A stretch of DNA of 64,000 nt from Strix aluco (lineage: Eukaryota > Chordata > Aves > Strigiformes > Strigidae), in assembly GCF_031877795.1 (NCBI RefSeq), contig NC_133971.1, forward strand, positions 84,096,446 to 84,160,445. Direction: 5' to 3'. The position numbers were made by a program, and so were the translations under genes. Of this stretch, positions 1 through 14,100 are shown piece by piece; within the stretch, counting starts at the first letter, position 1, and each line of letters starts with the position of its first letter. The notes under the pieces are model-generated. The model was not told the DNA's origin. It was given only the letters and a program-made list of their open reading frames with translations, and ran no database searches.

Positions 1-1919
1 GATATAATCCAAACATTGCAAAAAGCTTTGCTTTAATTAGGAACTCTGAGCCTCTCCATCCTGAAGAGAAAAAAAAAGGTCATGTTATTCTTGAACAGAG
101 GAGAGGAGCAAAGGAAGAGTTCCTGACCCAGAGAATTTGCTCTTTTTCAGCATGGGATGATGCAGACTGTATGGATAACCCTCCTGTCCTCCCAAAATAC
201 CTCAGTGACTTGAATGGAAATGCCCTTCTTTCCTCCAGAGACAATCCTGATACCATTTCCTTATGCATGATGTTCAATGTTTCTGTGTGATTCCTATAAA
301 TTTCCCAGCTGCTTGCAGTATGCTTCTCCTCTAGGAGTTACTCACCTCCAGGAGTAACACATCTGCCTCGATCATCCAGCTTGAAAACATTTAAGGCCCT
401 GTTCCTGCACTCATGTCTTCTTTCCCTATTTTCCTCCTCTTGCAGCCACAGGTGCTGTGCAACGTGTCCAGAGCTGTACTGATGTACACTGACAGACTGA
501 ACCCCTGCAGATGGCATGAAAGAGCTCCACGGAGAAAACAGAAGACAATTTGAATTCTCTTAAAATGGGAAATGTGAAATTCAGTGTGACTCATACTGCT
601 TCTATGGCATCAAATCCAGCTGTTACAAACTGCTCTGGAGCAAATGACCAGAGCACTGACTGCAAGAGCAGTCTCTGCACCCAGTGAATAATTACCCATG
701 GAGCTATAGCCAATATACCTTCATATTCCCATTTCTTTACCAACCTCTTCTTCCCCTGAGAAACACGTTCACTCATTCATCTTCACTCCCAAGGAAATCC
801 AGGGTGACAGTGATGACCCAAACACATACCTTTCAGGTTCAAAATGAGGAAAGCTACAACAGCAAAGCACATTCCACCATACATTCTTGTTGGAGCTTAA
901 AACAGCTGCTTAGAAATATTACTAAATGTTGTTATTCAATCTGCATGTATAGTAGAAAAACAAGAAAAACCAATGAACATTCCACTTCCCCTTTCCGCAG
1001 GTCCTTATCCACTACTGTTGGATCAAACCATCTCTTCAGTGGGCTCATATAATTCCGTTGTGTCTGGTTCCTCAGAATTGGGTTCAGTCTATCCACTTTC
1101 CTCCATTACCCCACAGCAAGGTTTTCTTGCTGATTGTACAAAAAAACCGTGAAATACACATTTGCACAATATATGCAGAAACGCACAGGATGCCTCACTG
1201 CAAGGTTTCATTGCAGGTTTCATTGATGGCTTTTCCACAAAAACGTGCTGGCCAGCCATTTTGCATCTTGTAGTTTCATCCATGGGTGCTGGGAATAGGT
1301 CTGGATCTCCAAAATCTGTTCTGGTGTTTTAGTGCCCATGTGCAGCCATGCTTAAGGCTTTCCTCATTACAGCTTCATCTTTTGTGGTGTTGGTCTCCCC
1401 ACAACCAGCAAACACACAGCTCCTACACCATACAGGCCCTGGGACAAGCAAGGCAGCTTCGTAGCCTTTTTTCCTCCATGCTTTTCCTTTCAAGTCTTTG
1501 ATGAAGTTTAAGGAGATGGAGGGAAAGGTGATGGATTCATCTCAGTGAAGGTGATGGATTACTGCTCAGGTGGGGGGAAGTTTTGTTTTATTTAGTTTTT
1601 TTAACATGATCAACAATGGTGGTAACTGAAAGAAGGACTGAGGGACAAAATGTCATTTGAACAAACAATAAATGGCTTACCTACAAAAAAAGAGATAGCA
1701 TTTCATGGAGCTGTCAGAATGGCACAGCAAAGCAGAACTGTAAGTTAAACATCTGTGGGTTCTTTCTCAGGCTGACCACTCTTGAAAGGAATAAACAAAG
1801 ATTTGGTCAATACCCAAAAATAACTTCACAAAGTTCTGTCACCACATTTTAAAAATGGGGGAAGTTCTGCATGGGCTGATTGGACAAAGAGAGACCTTGC
1901 CTTTCTTCCAACCCAGTAT

Positions 1920-1948
1920 AAAAAAAAAAAAAAGAAAAAAAAAGAAAA
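1920..1948. repeat. A-rich simple repeat
   Basis: A run of A residues interrupted only by single G residues. It could be a decayed poly(A) tail, but no retrotransposed body is recognisable to its left. Confidence 0.85.
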
Positions 1949-3977
1949 TCACAATGAGAGGCAAAGATTTTTAACTAAAACGAAGATTTTTAACTAAATG
2001 CACATTTATCCCTTTTTTTTTCTGAGGGACGTCATAGTGATTTTATGATGCTGCTAAGGAGAACCTTTGGCTTGCATTGGTTAGGAAACAGAAATTCTTT
2101 GCATATCATAGTCATTAACTAACCTAGCTAAGAATTACTCAACGTTAACCCTGACCTACATGGATTGGAAACAATTATCCCTTGATACTAAGAGCTGTTT
2201 CATTCAATAACCAAAAATGTTATTTTTCACCCTGGACCACATTTTAAAAAAAAACGAACACAAACATGTTTTCCAAACCAGCCTAAATGCAAAAACGAAC
2301 ATTTACCCTAAAAGCAATCTGTTTAAACTGACGCAACATCACTTCTCATAATATATTTGGATCTATTTCAGCAATTGTTGGAGAAAAACAGCAAGCCTTG
2401 GAGCTCAAAGCACTTGAGAACTGCTGTGGCAAGTTTGCGCCATCCCATTGCTGTGCTCAGAGAGCATTGTGTCATTGGTATGAGGTACAGCTGCGACGTT
2501 GGAGGGCCAAGCACACAGAATTGGGCTTGGCTACAGTCCTTGCTGCCCCCACCACAGCACAGATGTGCACCCTTTTCCCCTTGTAGTAAATGCTTGAGCC
2601 ACCGCCAGCAGCAGGGAGTTCCCCTCTTCAAGGGGAATTATTCACAGCGTCTCTCTGGTCTAGTTAAGAGACTGAGCAAGGAGTCCAGGGTTTAAGCATC
2701 TCCGTGCAAGAGATTAACACTACAAGAGCCTGGTTTGCAGAAATAGAAGTTTCAAACAACAATTTTAAGTAACGAGTCAAGGTGCAGGATGAGGAAAGAG
2801 CTGCTACTCACATCTTTCCAAAAAGTGCTTATTCATATCCTCATGCAAAACTGCCCGGACCACATCTCTTGGGTGTTTTAAAATGAACATTTTTTTCTCC
2901 ATCAACTAAAAGTGATAAAAGTTTCCTATGATTTAGATATGTAATAAGAGCATGACACAGAGGATTTCTGGTAAGAAGCTATGTTTTGCTTTCCAGCTCA
3001 AACCACAGGATCTCATTCTGAGTTAAGGATGTCACTGGATGGCAGGTGTCACCAACCAGGGCTGGTAAGACAAGAAGCCATGGGGCTGCTCCTGGGAGGG
3101 GGCACATGAGCACTCATTGCTAGGGCTGCAACCATGAGCAGGGTTGTAGAAGCCCTACAGGATGATCTGTTGAACTAAAGGTTTGAGTTTATTTCTAGCC
3201 AGGATCAAGAAAGGATTTTAGCCTAGATTAGAAGATTTTTTTTAGAGGAGAACAGAGACAGCCTGCATGCATGATGAAGCAAAGGATGTCCTGGAGACAT
3301 GTCACCCATGAGACATAGCTGTTAGGTAAGGTGCCCTGAAGGCACTTGGACACAAGTTCTTACTTCCCAGGTTCTTTGTGGATCTCTATAACTGGCTCCT
3401 GCTAGTAGCTGCCTACAGAAAACGCATGCAGGGGATGAGAGTGGGAATAAGGAGGAAAGTAACTGAAAGAAATTACAGAAGAGATTTGAAGAGAATGTAA
3501 AAGCACAGCAAACTGTGCTTTTATAATTATTACAAACACAACATGTAACAGAAAACCTCTCTTTGTTTCTCACTCCAGCAGCTGATCTTATTGTTATAGA
3601 GGTAGCTTGCTAAACTCTCATGTCACGAACAGGGTCATGGTCTGGTCAATGGCCTGACCCTGGGAAAGCTCAGTCACAGGTCTGAAGCTGCTAGAGATTA
3701 AAATGGTGCCTGGATGGAAAGCAGTGTTAAACTATTCACCAGCAACATATTCCACACAGTCAGAATGTGACTGCACCTACCACAATGGATCAATGCAGGA
3801 CTTCAGCATGACTGGAAAGTTGACCTGTTGAGTTTGTGAGCTGTTGCTGTTACTCCACTATTGATGCAGTAACAGTTAAGTAGAGATGTAAATATGTAGA
3901 AAGAAGGGTGGAGAGCAGTTAACCTCTCTCAGACAGATGGACAAAACCATATTTTTGTCCTTATAACACCACAGGGG

Positions 3978-4006
3978 AAAACAAAACAAAACAAAACAAA
4001 ACAAAC
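3978..4006. repeat. (AAAAC)n microsatellite
   Basis: Five to six near-perfect copies of the pentamer AAAAC. The copies are uniform, so slippage is or recently was active. Confidence 0.95.
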
Positions 4007-4973
4007 ATTTTTCACAATGGCATTGTTTCTTAAAATCTTTACAACTCTTTTAGAAAGCACATGTGGTCCAGAGAGCACTGCAATTATTCAACAAAGAATG
4101 GAAACACGGACCTGTCGGTGAGCTCTCAGGCTGTTATCACCAGGTCATTTGTGCTCTTAGTCGTGATGAATCTTCTGAGTAAATTTATCTTCTGTTTTCA
4201 ATCCAAAGCCACAGTCTTTAGCAAAAACAGTATCTGGGCAAGCCAGCCTGAAAGCCTTTGTGTCGAGCTCTGCTGGGAGCGAAATGACAGGCGAGAGCAC
4301 AGTCAGCGGTGCCATCTAGCTGCTGCGCTGCCTCCGGGTGATGCTCGCCATGGTGGTGGGCCTGTCAGCCTGCATGGACCTTCCTGAAGCAACTTCTGGT
4401 TATTTTTCCTTGCACTGGAAAACAGGCTGTTTTCACTCGAGGCCTGAGATGAAAGGCTGGTGTTTCTGTTCCAGTTGTGTTTTATTATATTTTCAATCCA
4501 TTCTTGTTTTATTCATTCTGTTTCTCTCCTTTCTTCTGATTTTAATTAGTTTTGATTTTAGTCAGATGCTGCTGCAATTGCCTCTAATTCTCTTTCCACC
4601 AGTACTGGAAATATTCCCCCCTCCCTGCTCACTACCTGCATGCCATCAGCCAGCTTTCCCCTGACTTTGACCTTCCTGGCAATAAATATAACTATTCATT
4701 TCACAAAGCAGACATGGGCTCCTGTGTGGTAGTTTCCAGCACCTTTAGAAAAATAAATTACCAGATCCATTCCTCAGGCAATCCAGGTAGCCCTGGATTT
4801 CACCAACAGCACAACTGTACACTTTGCCTCTCTCTAATGTCCCAATAAGCTGACAATAAGGAAAGAATTAACTATCCAAATTTTGATATTTCTTTGCCAC
4901 TATTCAAAAAGAATAAGTGAAATAACTTAGGCAATAAAAAAACCTTTTAATGCAGATGAGGACTGTTACTCAC

Positions 4974-5103
4974 CAAGGTTTCAGCGGTTCTAAAGAGGGT
5001 TTCATTTTGAAAGCGTTCACCTCCTAGCAGACTACATAAGCCACAGAAGACCTCCTGGACGCTCACATCATCCAAGGATCCAGGCTCTAAAGCCATCCAA
5101 CAC
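4974..5103 (-). other. Candidate protein-coding exon, unidentified
   Basis: Read on the minus strand, a 130-nt block is bounded by an acceptor-like TTTGCACAG and a strong donor-like TTG|GTGAGT. In one frame (intron phase 1 at the acceptor, phase 0 at the donor) it is open for 43 codons, with a protein-like composition that includes GSLDDVSVQEVFCGL and RFQNETLF. The other frames have stops. I do not recognise the protein. No partner exon was found nearby, so it may be a chance open frame, a lost exon or part of a larger minus-strand gene. It lies on the side where the SUB1 neighbour NPR3 would be expected, but it does not resemble NPR3. Confidence 0.25.
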
Positions 5104-8100
5104 CTGTGCAAACAGAGCTAGTATTACACAGGCAGTGTGCCCTGCCATAACATCCACTGTGCTGGGCTTTGTGCAAAGGACACACATCTTTCCAAGAGGA
5201 TCCAATGCAGTGGTGTTCAGTGATCACAGTGTACCTACATGGTGAAAAGCTAATATCTAATCACTAATCTAATCGCTACATGGTGATCTCAGGTCTCACA
5301 ACAGCAGCAGAAGATACCCAAGTTTCTGCCATGGTTCATTTGTCCTGAGGTATTCTGAGCTGCCAACTGCCTGGTCATGGGGACAGATATTGCATTCTGA
5401 TTCATATGTAGCAGATGTGAAATATCTGTTACTCAGTTAGACCTCGGTAGCCACTCATGATTTCTCTTCCTGTTCCAGGAACTGGTCTATGCCTGCAGAA
5501 TATAGCCCAAGCATCTGCCATGGTGTGTGAAATGCAGCCAAAAAAACCAGGAACTGTGCTTGGTACTCAGGAAAGGATCCACTGGGAAGGGGCTGATGGG
5601 CTATCCCTGGAAAATCACATGCCTCACAGCATCAGTAGTCAGCTGCTCTAATTTAGCTTGGGGATTGCCAGTGTCTATGTGTTCATTCCTCTGGAACATG
5701 ACAAGGGAGAAGTGGAAGTGATGGTGTGATAAAAGAAGGAAACAGATGGCTGAGTTAATGGTAATGACAGACCAGCTCAAGTTAGTTGGAAACCAAGACA
5801 ATGTAGGGCAAGCTGTTGTTAACACATTTGTCAGAAAACTTAAAACCACATTTATTTGAAGAAGATGAATGCATGTAAATGCAGATAAGCAGAACTTAGA
5901 CAGGAGATCTGTAAACCGTGCTGTCCGAATCCCCTCTATGCTAGGAAACACCTCTACATTACAGTGTTCACCTTAACCCATTTCTTCAGTATTGATCCCA
6001 GTAATTTCCTTCGGGCCAGAACACAAACTCCCAAGAAGCGTTCAGCCCTGCCTTGAATGTGCATCACTGCTTTGTTTGCCGTATGGGTGACAAAGCAAGG
6101 TGGTGGGCTGTGACTGCAGGTAGGACCAGTGCCTTGGCCCTTTACATTGCAGTGAGAGCTTGATCCTTCGCATTGTAAGACCCTATTTTCAAGCACATAC
6201 AACGTTGCCAAACTATAACCAGTTGGAATGATATTTTCCATGCCAGGTATCTGCCTCAGGCTGAAGTTTTTGGAAAATGTCCACAAACTCAGACATTTCC
6301 AATAATGAGGGTAAGGAAAAATTCATTGTTTTGTCCAAGTTAAAAAGCAGTTGTGACCTTTTCTTTGAAAAACTCTGGCACCTCTCTTCCTTGGAGCAGA
6401 AACCTCTTAGAGGGTTGTCTTTCATCAGAGATATCCCTTTTGCCCTCCTGAAAATTTGCCCTAATTTGGCTACCTTATATATCTTTGGAAAGCTGAATTT
6501 GCACATGCTCAGTGGATAACTAAGAGAATCCTTTCATTTTAGCAGTTGAACCCCTGAAGTTTTCATCCTCCCTGAGCAGGTTTCAACCTCAGGTCAAGCA
6601 GGACTTCCCTTTGCAGTTTCAGCTGCAGACTTCCACAGCCTATGACATGGCCAGGAACCTGAAAGGAGAACCAGGAATCTGTCTGTTTTGCACTCTCAGT
6701 GATATTCATCAGGGTGAGACAATGTGGAGGAGAAAAATTCCTGGATTGAAACATAGAAAGGACAAGAACCAGGCATGTGGGCAGTGATGAGGGAGGGGAA
6801 GGCTCAGGAATCCTCCTAACAAGACAAGCAGAAGGACTGCACCAGGGATGGCACATAGATGTAGAAGAGGATTGTGGGGTGGAGGGCAGGGCAGTGGTGG
6901 GAGGCAGAGGGACATGGTGGCTGTGGAGGATGGGTGAAATGAAGCAAGAGTGGAGAGGAAGAGGACGAAGTCTTTTCTCACCCCGAGAACTTGGTTCCCT
7001 GGAACAAACCACAGAGCCCAGGGTCAGCATTTTTGCCTGCCACATCTAATGTTTGAAATGTACAACCTCAACCCAGACATCAAAATGAATATGTATCCTT
7101 TACATTAATCTTCACAGCTATTCAGTAAAAAGGGACTCATTTCCTTCACCTCTGAGTGATGCTTTAAAAATGAATTAAAGACCAGTTATATCTGAAAGCG
7201 TGGCTATAAAGACAGAGTGCCATGGGAAAAAAGTGCATTAGAAAATCGATAACTCTTGATTTAGGGCAGAGATTGAATAGTGGGGCATAATAAAAAGGTA
7301 TTTTATCGCAGAGGACAGGCTTGAAATTCCACGGCTAACTTTAATGCCAGCATTTCCTTAGCTGTTTGCTATAGGTTTTTTATTGTCTAATTTTCTTGGT
7401 TGTGCTGACATTGTCCATAGGCCCTGACTGGGTGTGCCAGCTTGTACTTCAAAATGCATAACAGCAACAAGGATGGATAGCGATACAAGTTGGGATCTGG
7501 TGTTTAGACTGGTTATTTAGAGATGAAAAATCTGGCTCAGAAAGGTAAACAAGACTAGATTGTATCTTCTAGAAGGCTGATTTGGACTGAAGAGCTTATG
7601 ACTCTGGAAGAGGAGGTGATCCTGGAAAACTCTCCTTCTCTCTATAGCATTTTCTTCAAATATTTTTTTCAGGGATACTTAGAAAGGTACATAAAGAAGA
7701 ATATCTATCATAATATCATTAGATTTAAATTCTTTTTATAGGAGTTTGCATTTCCACTAGAACATATCCAGGCTCCTGTATATTAAAAAGACTTCAAAAA
7801 ATCTGACTAACATTTTTGGAAAAGAACTTTTGACCCATTGACATGTGTGTGCTGATATAAGGAAGCATTACAGACCTCCACATGTATTTGCCTGAAGTTC
7901 TTTGTACTGTGTTTGCTAAATGCTTATGGCTCTGCCATGGGCACTCACACTGTTTCCTAAGTCAGGGACTGGAAATGCTGAGGACAACATCATGTCTCAA
8001 ACTTCCGGAGACTGGGTTAATGGCAAGAACTTGTTAATATAAAAATGTTGATAGCACAGTTAATATTTGATACTAAAGAAACGATTTTATAACAAAAGGA

Positions 8101-11100
8101 AAACCTGGTATTTCAGTGTTATAGCAGTCATGTGAAGGGGACTTTCTCATTCTTTTACTGTCCATGGGATGTTTGTGTGTGCTACCTCAGTGACTGGCCA
8201 CAAAACTCCTTTCTTGAAGAGTGACCGCCATCAAGTCCTGCTACCTCCTGCAGCCTCCTGTGCAACAAAAATACTCTCAGCCACTTGCTGCTTCCAGAAA
8301 AAGCCCTTCTATTTTTCTTAAGTTCTCTTGCAGTGGCAACCGACATTGCTAGCCTTATTGATGGCCCAGATCCAGAGCCAGTCCCTCTGAAAGCCATTGC
8401 TTTCTGCCCTTACAGACTTCCTTTAAGGGAGCAAGCACCTCTGTGAAGTCCCTGGGCACTGTTTGAGGAGTCTGGCTTGGTGTCTCGAATCTCTTGCCGA
8501 GACCTATAGGCTGACTCAGAAGTTCCTGTGCAGCCATTCTGCAGGCTTTGGTCACTCAAGGTTCCTTTGAAAACCTCCAGACATCATTAGCATACGTTAA
8601 CAACTGCTTAGCATATGCTAATAGTTCCCAGATGGGAAATGTTGCTCTTCATTGAGTGGGTCCAAAATAAGCGAAGGAGAGTTTGAGAATTACTGAGCAG
8701 CTGGACATGCATCCCTTATTGGCCCTGACACCAGAGAGAAACATGTCAGCAAACTGGGTAAGCCAGAGGGAGAAATGGCAATTAGTCAAAATATTGATTC
8801 AGAGAGGCACAGAATTATGCAGTCCTGCCCTTGGCCATACCGGCACAAGGTCAGAGCCTGTTGTGTTCTTACTGGGCTGAGGAAACAACACCTTTTTCTT
8901 ACATTTATTTTTGAGTTATTTTTGACTGTTTGGGAGGTGCTCAAATATTATGTGATGGGAACTACACAAGCACTGAAGCTGAATAGGAGACACATTTTTT
9001 CTTGTGGGAGACATGTCTTATATATGCAAGAGTGGCAGTAATTACTAGGCAATTTTTACCTTAAACCATCACTACCAAAGCAGCCTTTGTTACTATTATT
9101 TCCCAAGAGGTCTCTGGACCTGGGAGGCTTTCATGGTTACTTATTTGCATGCCATTAGGGAGATGACATTAACGATCCTGAATTTATTCTGTCCATCAGC
9201 CTTTGGGCAACCATCTGTGCTTCTCTTTATCCAGTGGACTAACTACAGAGGGGCAACAGTTGTTTTTTTTTTTCTCACTGTCCTCATTCTTCCAGAGTCA
9301 GTAAAATTTTTCAAAGCATCAGAATCTCAGAAGTGCAGGAAACTGCTCACACCACAGTCTGGAGTGTGGGTTCAGCTTGAGCGAATATTCAGATGCTTCT
9401 CCAAAGCTTATCTAGCCTAGCCAAAACCTCCTGAATTTACAAAATTGGGCTGGGCATTTTATGAGAACAGGATCTCTTACAATATTTTCAGTATTTCCTC
9501 TGCTGACTAGAAAATACCATGAGATCAACTTGGAAACCAAATCATTTATTTTGATTAAAAATGGATCATAATATTTCCAGATCCTAAAAAGATTCAAAGC
9601 TAATTGGCTTGTAGAAATTAACTGAAAGTGGAGGATGAGTCCTGTTAGTTTGCCCTCCTTAATCCACTTTGTTCTTCTCCAATGGCATCCAAAGTAACTC
9701 TACCCTTGGCAGCTGTGTTTCCCATTTCAAACTCAACCCTCCTCTTGCTCCGACGTTGCCTTGCTGCTGCAGCACCTTCTCTTGAAATAAATTATTAGCA
9801 ACTTGTAAGTTCTAAGCCAGCAGTTATTCTCCAAAAGGTCAGGCAGATCAAATGACTTCCACATCAGCTCAAAGCTCCTCCATCAAAAATGAGATGAAAG
9901 TGCTGGTGTGCCTGATCCTCATTCCAGTCCTGCGTCCCAGGTTTCAAAGGCCACCCTTCAGTTTTGAAGCTGAGGATGGGCAGTGAAATATCTTGAAGGG
10001 TTTTCCTATGGGGCTGAAGGTCTGTCTGCTCTTTGGAGCATGTACATCAGGTCTTTAGCATTTACACTCATTAGGGTGGCCTCTTTGCTGTGTTTATGAC
10101 TGAGCTGGCTTTATCTCTGCAGCAAAAACTGAAATGCCATCTCCCAGCGAAGCATGGATGAAGCTTTGCTGAGAGACATGGCTGGCACTGTTTTGCTGAA
10201 GAATAGGCACAGAGGCTACATCACACCACTCATTACATCTTCAGCTGACACACACCACCAAGTCTCCTGGGGAACATTTCAACAGCAAAGGTTACTTGTT
10301 GTTCTTAGAAACTTTCCCCAGAAGAAGCTGTTTACCTGTTGTTGCCTGCAAGAAGGAACGTAGCCAATCTGGTGACTGCAAACACATGAAATGTAGATGC
10401 CAAGTGTGGTGGAGACCAACCTTGCTGTGAACCACAGGATGGGGCCAGGAAGTCTGCAGTGGCTGCTCATACCTGCTGCTGTCTTCCTATTTTCAGTTTG
10501 CTTTTATTATTTGTTTCTCTCCTGGTGAGTGGTTGACTTTGATGACTGAGTTGTCCCTTTAATGACCCAAGAGATGGTCAGTATTTAATGGTCATCTGCT
10601 TTGTACATAGACTGTCACATTCCCCCATCAGTGCCAATGGGGGTTAATGAAGGTGAACCAAATGGGACTGCTTTTGCTCCTGTATTGCCAGGTGGGTGTG
10701 TTGCAAGCAAAAATATGGATGCATGTGCATACAGCCTCTTCTAGGAGGCAGTAGCAGCAGTGTTAGAGCTTTTTTCATTCTCCAAGGAAAGCCAAAGTCA
10801 ACTTCAAAGAATAAAACACAGTGGCTGTGACTACTTCAGAGAAAAGTGAGATCTGGCCAGGCCTGGACTGCATCCACACATCACAGCTAGAGAAGCTGCA
10901 GAACTGCCATAATGAGATGAAGCAGTCACTGACCCCACAGAACAAGTTAATGTGTAAAAGCTGCTTATCCTGCTCTGAACTACAGCTTTTTATTTTAAAA
11001 ATCATGTTGAATTTCAAAACTTGTGAAGGTTAAAGAATTTGAGAAGGGAAGTCTCCCAGCAGCAAACAGAGAGTAAGTTCACTGGCCACTTTAATGCATA

Positions 11101-14100
11101 CAGTAGAGAATAACTGTACAACAGCACTGTAGGTGATCTGCAATCCTTCTGTGTGTGGTTTCTTCTGTTCTGCCTGGATTCCCCTAACAGGGATGTGTTG
11201 AAACCCAAAAGATGGTACAACACCAAGCCTTGGCAAAACATTTTGGTGGGGGATGGTGTTTGGCATGGTGATTTAAGGTGAACAAGTTGCCACAGGTTTA
11301 ATTCCACTCCCACATATGTAAGTCTTCCTTTTCAGGACATCGGAGCTAGCTAATGATATACATATACATACATCTATATTTGTATTAATATATAAATCAA
11401 ATGAGGACTCTTCTGGAAGAAATGACTGAAAAGAACAAGGAAAGTTCTCTTTAGCATAGGAATTAATCAGTTCTCACAGTACAAATCTGAAACCAGTGAG
11501 GCTAATCAGCTGTTGGATATATAAACCAGAACAATGGCATCACTCTGATCTATTTTAGATACTGCTGAGATCAGGAATAAGATGTTGTGTCACCTGCAAC
11601 CCCAGATAGATGATGGAAGCATCTAGAAAAAATGTCTGGAGAATGGAATTATTTAGCAGAAAAAAAGAACTTTGTTGTAAAATTACCAAACCAATCTATG
11701 GAAGTCTATTAAAACAGAAGGCTTGGGGAAACTTTACTGCAGTCTGTAGCTGCAAGTCTTAAGAAGGAAGTGTGCATTTAAGAGAGGGCTACTCAAACTA
11801 GCTGAGACAGAATGAGATCCAGTTACTGAAAATAGGTATTAAATTACTTTCAACTGGAAATGGAAATAAAGTTTTAATGATGAACACAGCTATCCACCAA
11901 AGCAGTCATGTTTGTGAGGTGGATTCTGTGTTCCTGGAAATGCAAATCAAAAATTGACTTTTCTTTAAAAATATCCTCTAACTCAGGAACACTTACTCAA
12001 ACCAGTTACTAATACAGGGAATTTTAAACAGATTAGGCTAAATGACCTCTAAAAGACCAGACTTTCTTGTCTTATAAATTTGCAACAAAAATGCAGCAAC
12101 AGAGAGGTTGGTCTTGGGTTTAGGTTGCTTATTTAGCCCCTAATGCTTGAAGTTGAAGCAATATATTTGAATCTCAGGGGGATTACACTACTGCCTAGGT
12201 GTTAAGAAATCATGTAGGCGTATACTGAGGATTTATTCAAATTCCTTTCTGCTGTCACACCCTGGTATGGCTCAAGCTGTTAGAGAGATGCAACATTCCC
12301 TGTACATGATGGTGTCAGCACATAGCAAATAATTGCTGACCATAACAGAGCCTCAGGTCAGATTTATCTGGGCATAGAGGATTCTCAGTAAAAGACCTGC
12401 ATTCTTTCCCTTCTGAAAGTTGAGATATGAATGCTTTTAATATGTATGTCTATCCTGCAATCTTTTCCTTCAAAGGCAAAGAGCTGCCTCCCTCCAAAGA
12501 AATCTAGGCAGGGAAAAGACAAAGCTTCAGCAAGGAAAGACAACTCAAAAGACAGAACTTTATGAGAAGATATTTTCTACAGTTTCCCTCTCCATCAGTC
12601 CCAGAAGACCTCTTTCAGCAAAGCACAAAGCCCATCTATCAGCTGGGACTGCACAGGGCACCCCAGTGGTAAATGGAGTTCAGAGGGCACAGGGGAGCTA
12701 TTACAGATTAGCTAGAATGTCTCCTTACCTAACTATAGTGGAATAAAAAATCTAAAATAACCAGAAAAATACAGGCAAAACTCAAACAAAGAGCAAGGGA
12801 AGAAAAAATTAATGCAGTGGAAGGCTGGACCTGTGTCACGCTCCCTGCCAGACATCTGTCCTGTGCCCTCCTCTCCTGCACACAGCATGGTTCACATTCC
12901 TGCTTCTCCTGGTCAGAAAACCTTGGCAACAAACTCCTTGACCAGTTTAAGGATCCAGGTGAAGTTTTGGGAAATGGCATTTTTTTGTGCCGTCAGATGG
13001 TACACAAACCTCACGTTTTTGGTGGTAATGTTCAACCGGGACCTTTTCTCTATGAGCTGATTGTTAACATGGATTTCACACCACTGGAAGAATGTGCGAA
13101 GTCCACAAAGAAAGACATTGTCTGCTTTGTTTAACAAATGACATTATTTCCCTTGTGCCTAGCAACACATAATAAGGCCAGAGGATTTGTAACAGGGAGC
13201 TAGAGTGAGCTAGCAAGACAGAGCATTGCAAACTAGCAAATAAATCTCAGGCTTTCCTTGCACTTTACAGTTCAGACAAGAACTTGTAAAAGGATAAAAC
13301 TTTCTTAGTCCAATAACTGTAAAAGAACTCCATAAACTCAGATGCTTACCAATTCATCAAAACTGTAGGAAAATATAGCTTTCAACAGCATTTCAAATTA
13401 CATTTTTTGAAAGACTAGTTGCTTTGTATATATTTCCATGCAGACAGTAAAATCGTCAAGTTACCAAGGCCTTAATTTCCACAGTGAGAACTAATATAAT
13501 AATCTAGTGTTACTGTAAACATTAACAGATCCATGAATCTGGAGCATTTTCTCACACTTCTTCATAGTCATCATAATTCTCTTTATGCCTCTGATATGCT
13601 GAAACCAAAAGAATATCTGCATTTTAAAACTTCCTTATTTTATGCCTTGAAGTTATTAGGCTTGCTTACAGCTAAGCCATATGAGTCAGGCAGTGTCATT
13701 CATGCAGAGGGTACAATGGGACAAAAGTAAGAGGCTGGTAAAGGATTAAAACTGTCAGCTTGACCAGCGGCTCACTTGTAGGTCTTGTACATGCAGTAGA
13801 GTTGGGAAGGGGAAGGGGTGATATTGCTATAGTATATGTAGATTTGTTTGTCAATCCAGAATGACCTGATGAGATGAAAATGCACTGCTGAGGTGAGAAA
13901 GCATGTCAGGGCACATCAAGAGCTGGATGCTCTGTAGGGGATGGCAAGCTAGAACCAAGAGTGACAACAAGGCCATTAGGGAGGTGACAACACCAACAGC
14001 CCCATCCCACACCTCCATGGATGGTAGCCAGGGTCAGCCACAGCCCATGGGTCACCAGAGAGGTCCACAGTGACAAGGCAGAGCTGAGGCCAAACTAACA

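Larger units (their letters stand above)
1..4973. other. Intergenic, no gene recognised
   Basis: AT-rich single-copy-looking DNA. Open frames here are short, overlap each other on both strands and show no recognisable protein family. Besides the simple repeats listed separately, I see a somewhat CpG-richer patch near 4,255-4,365 but no clear promoter or island. Nothing else can be supported. Confidence 0.6.

Noticed and set aside
6563..7045. 160-residue minus-strand open frame rich in Ser, Pro and Leu
   Set aside because: Overlapping frames are open on both strands, composition follows a purine-rich plus strand, and there is no recognisable domain or splice context.
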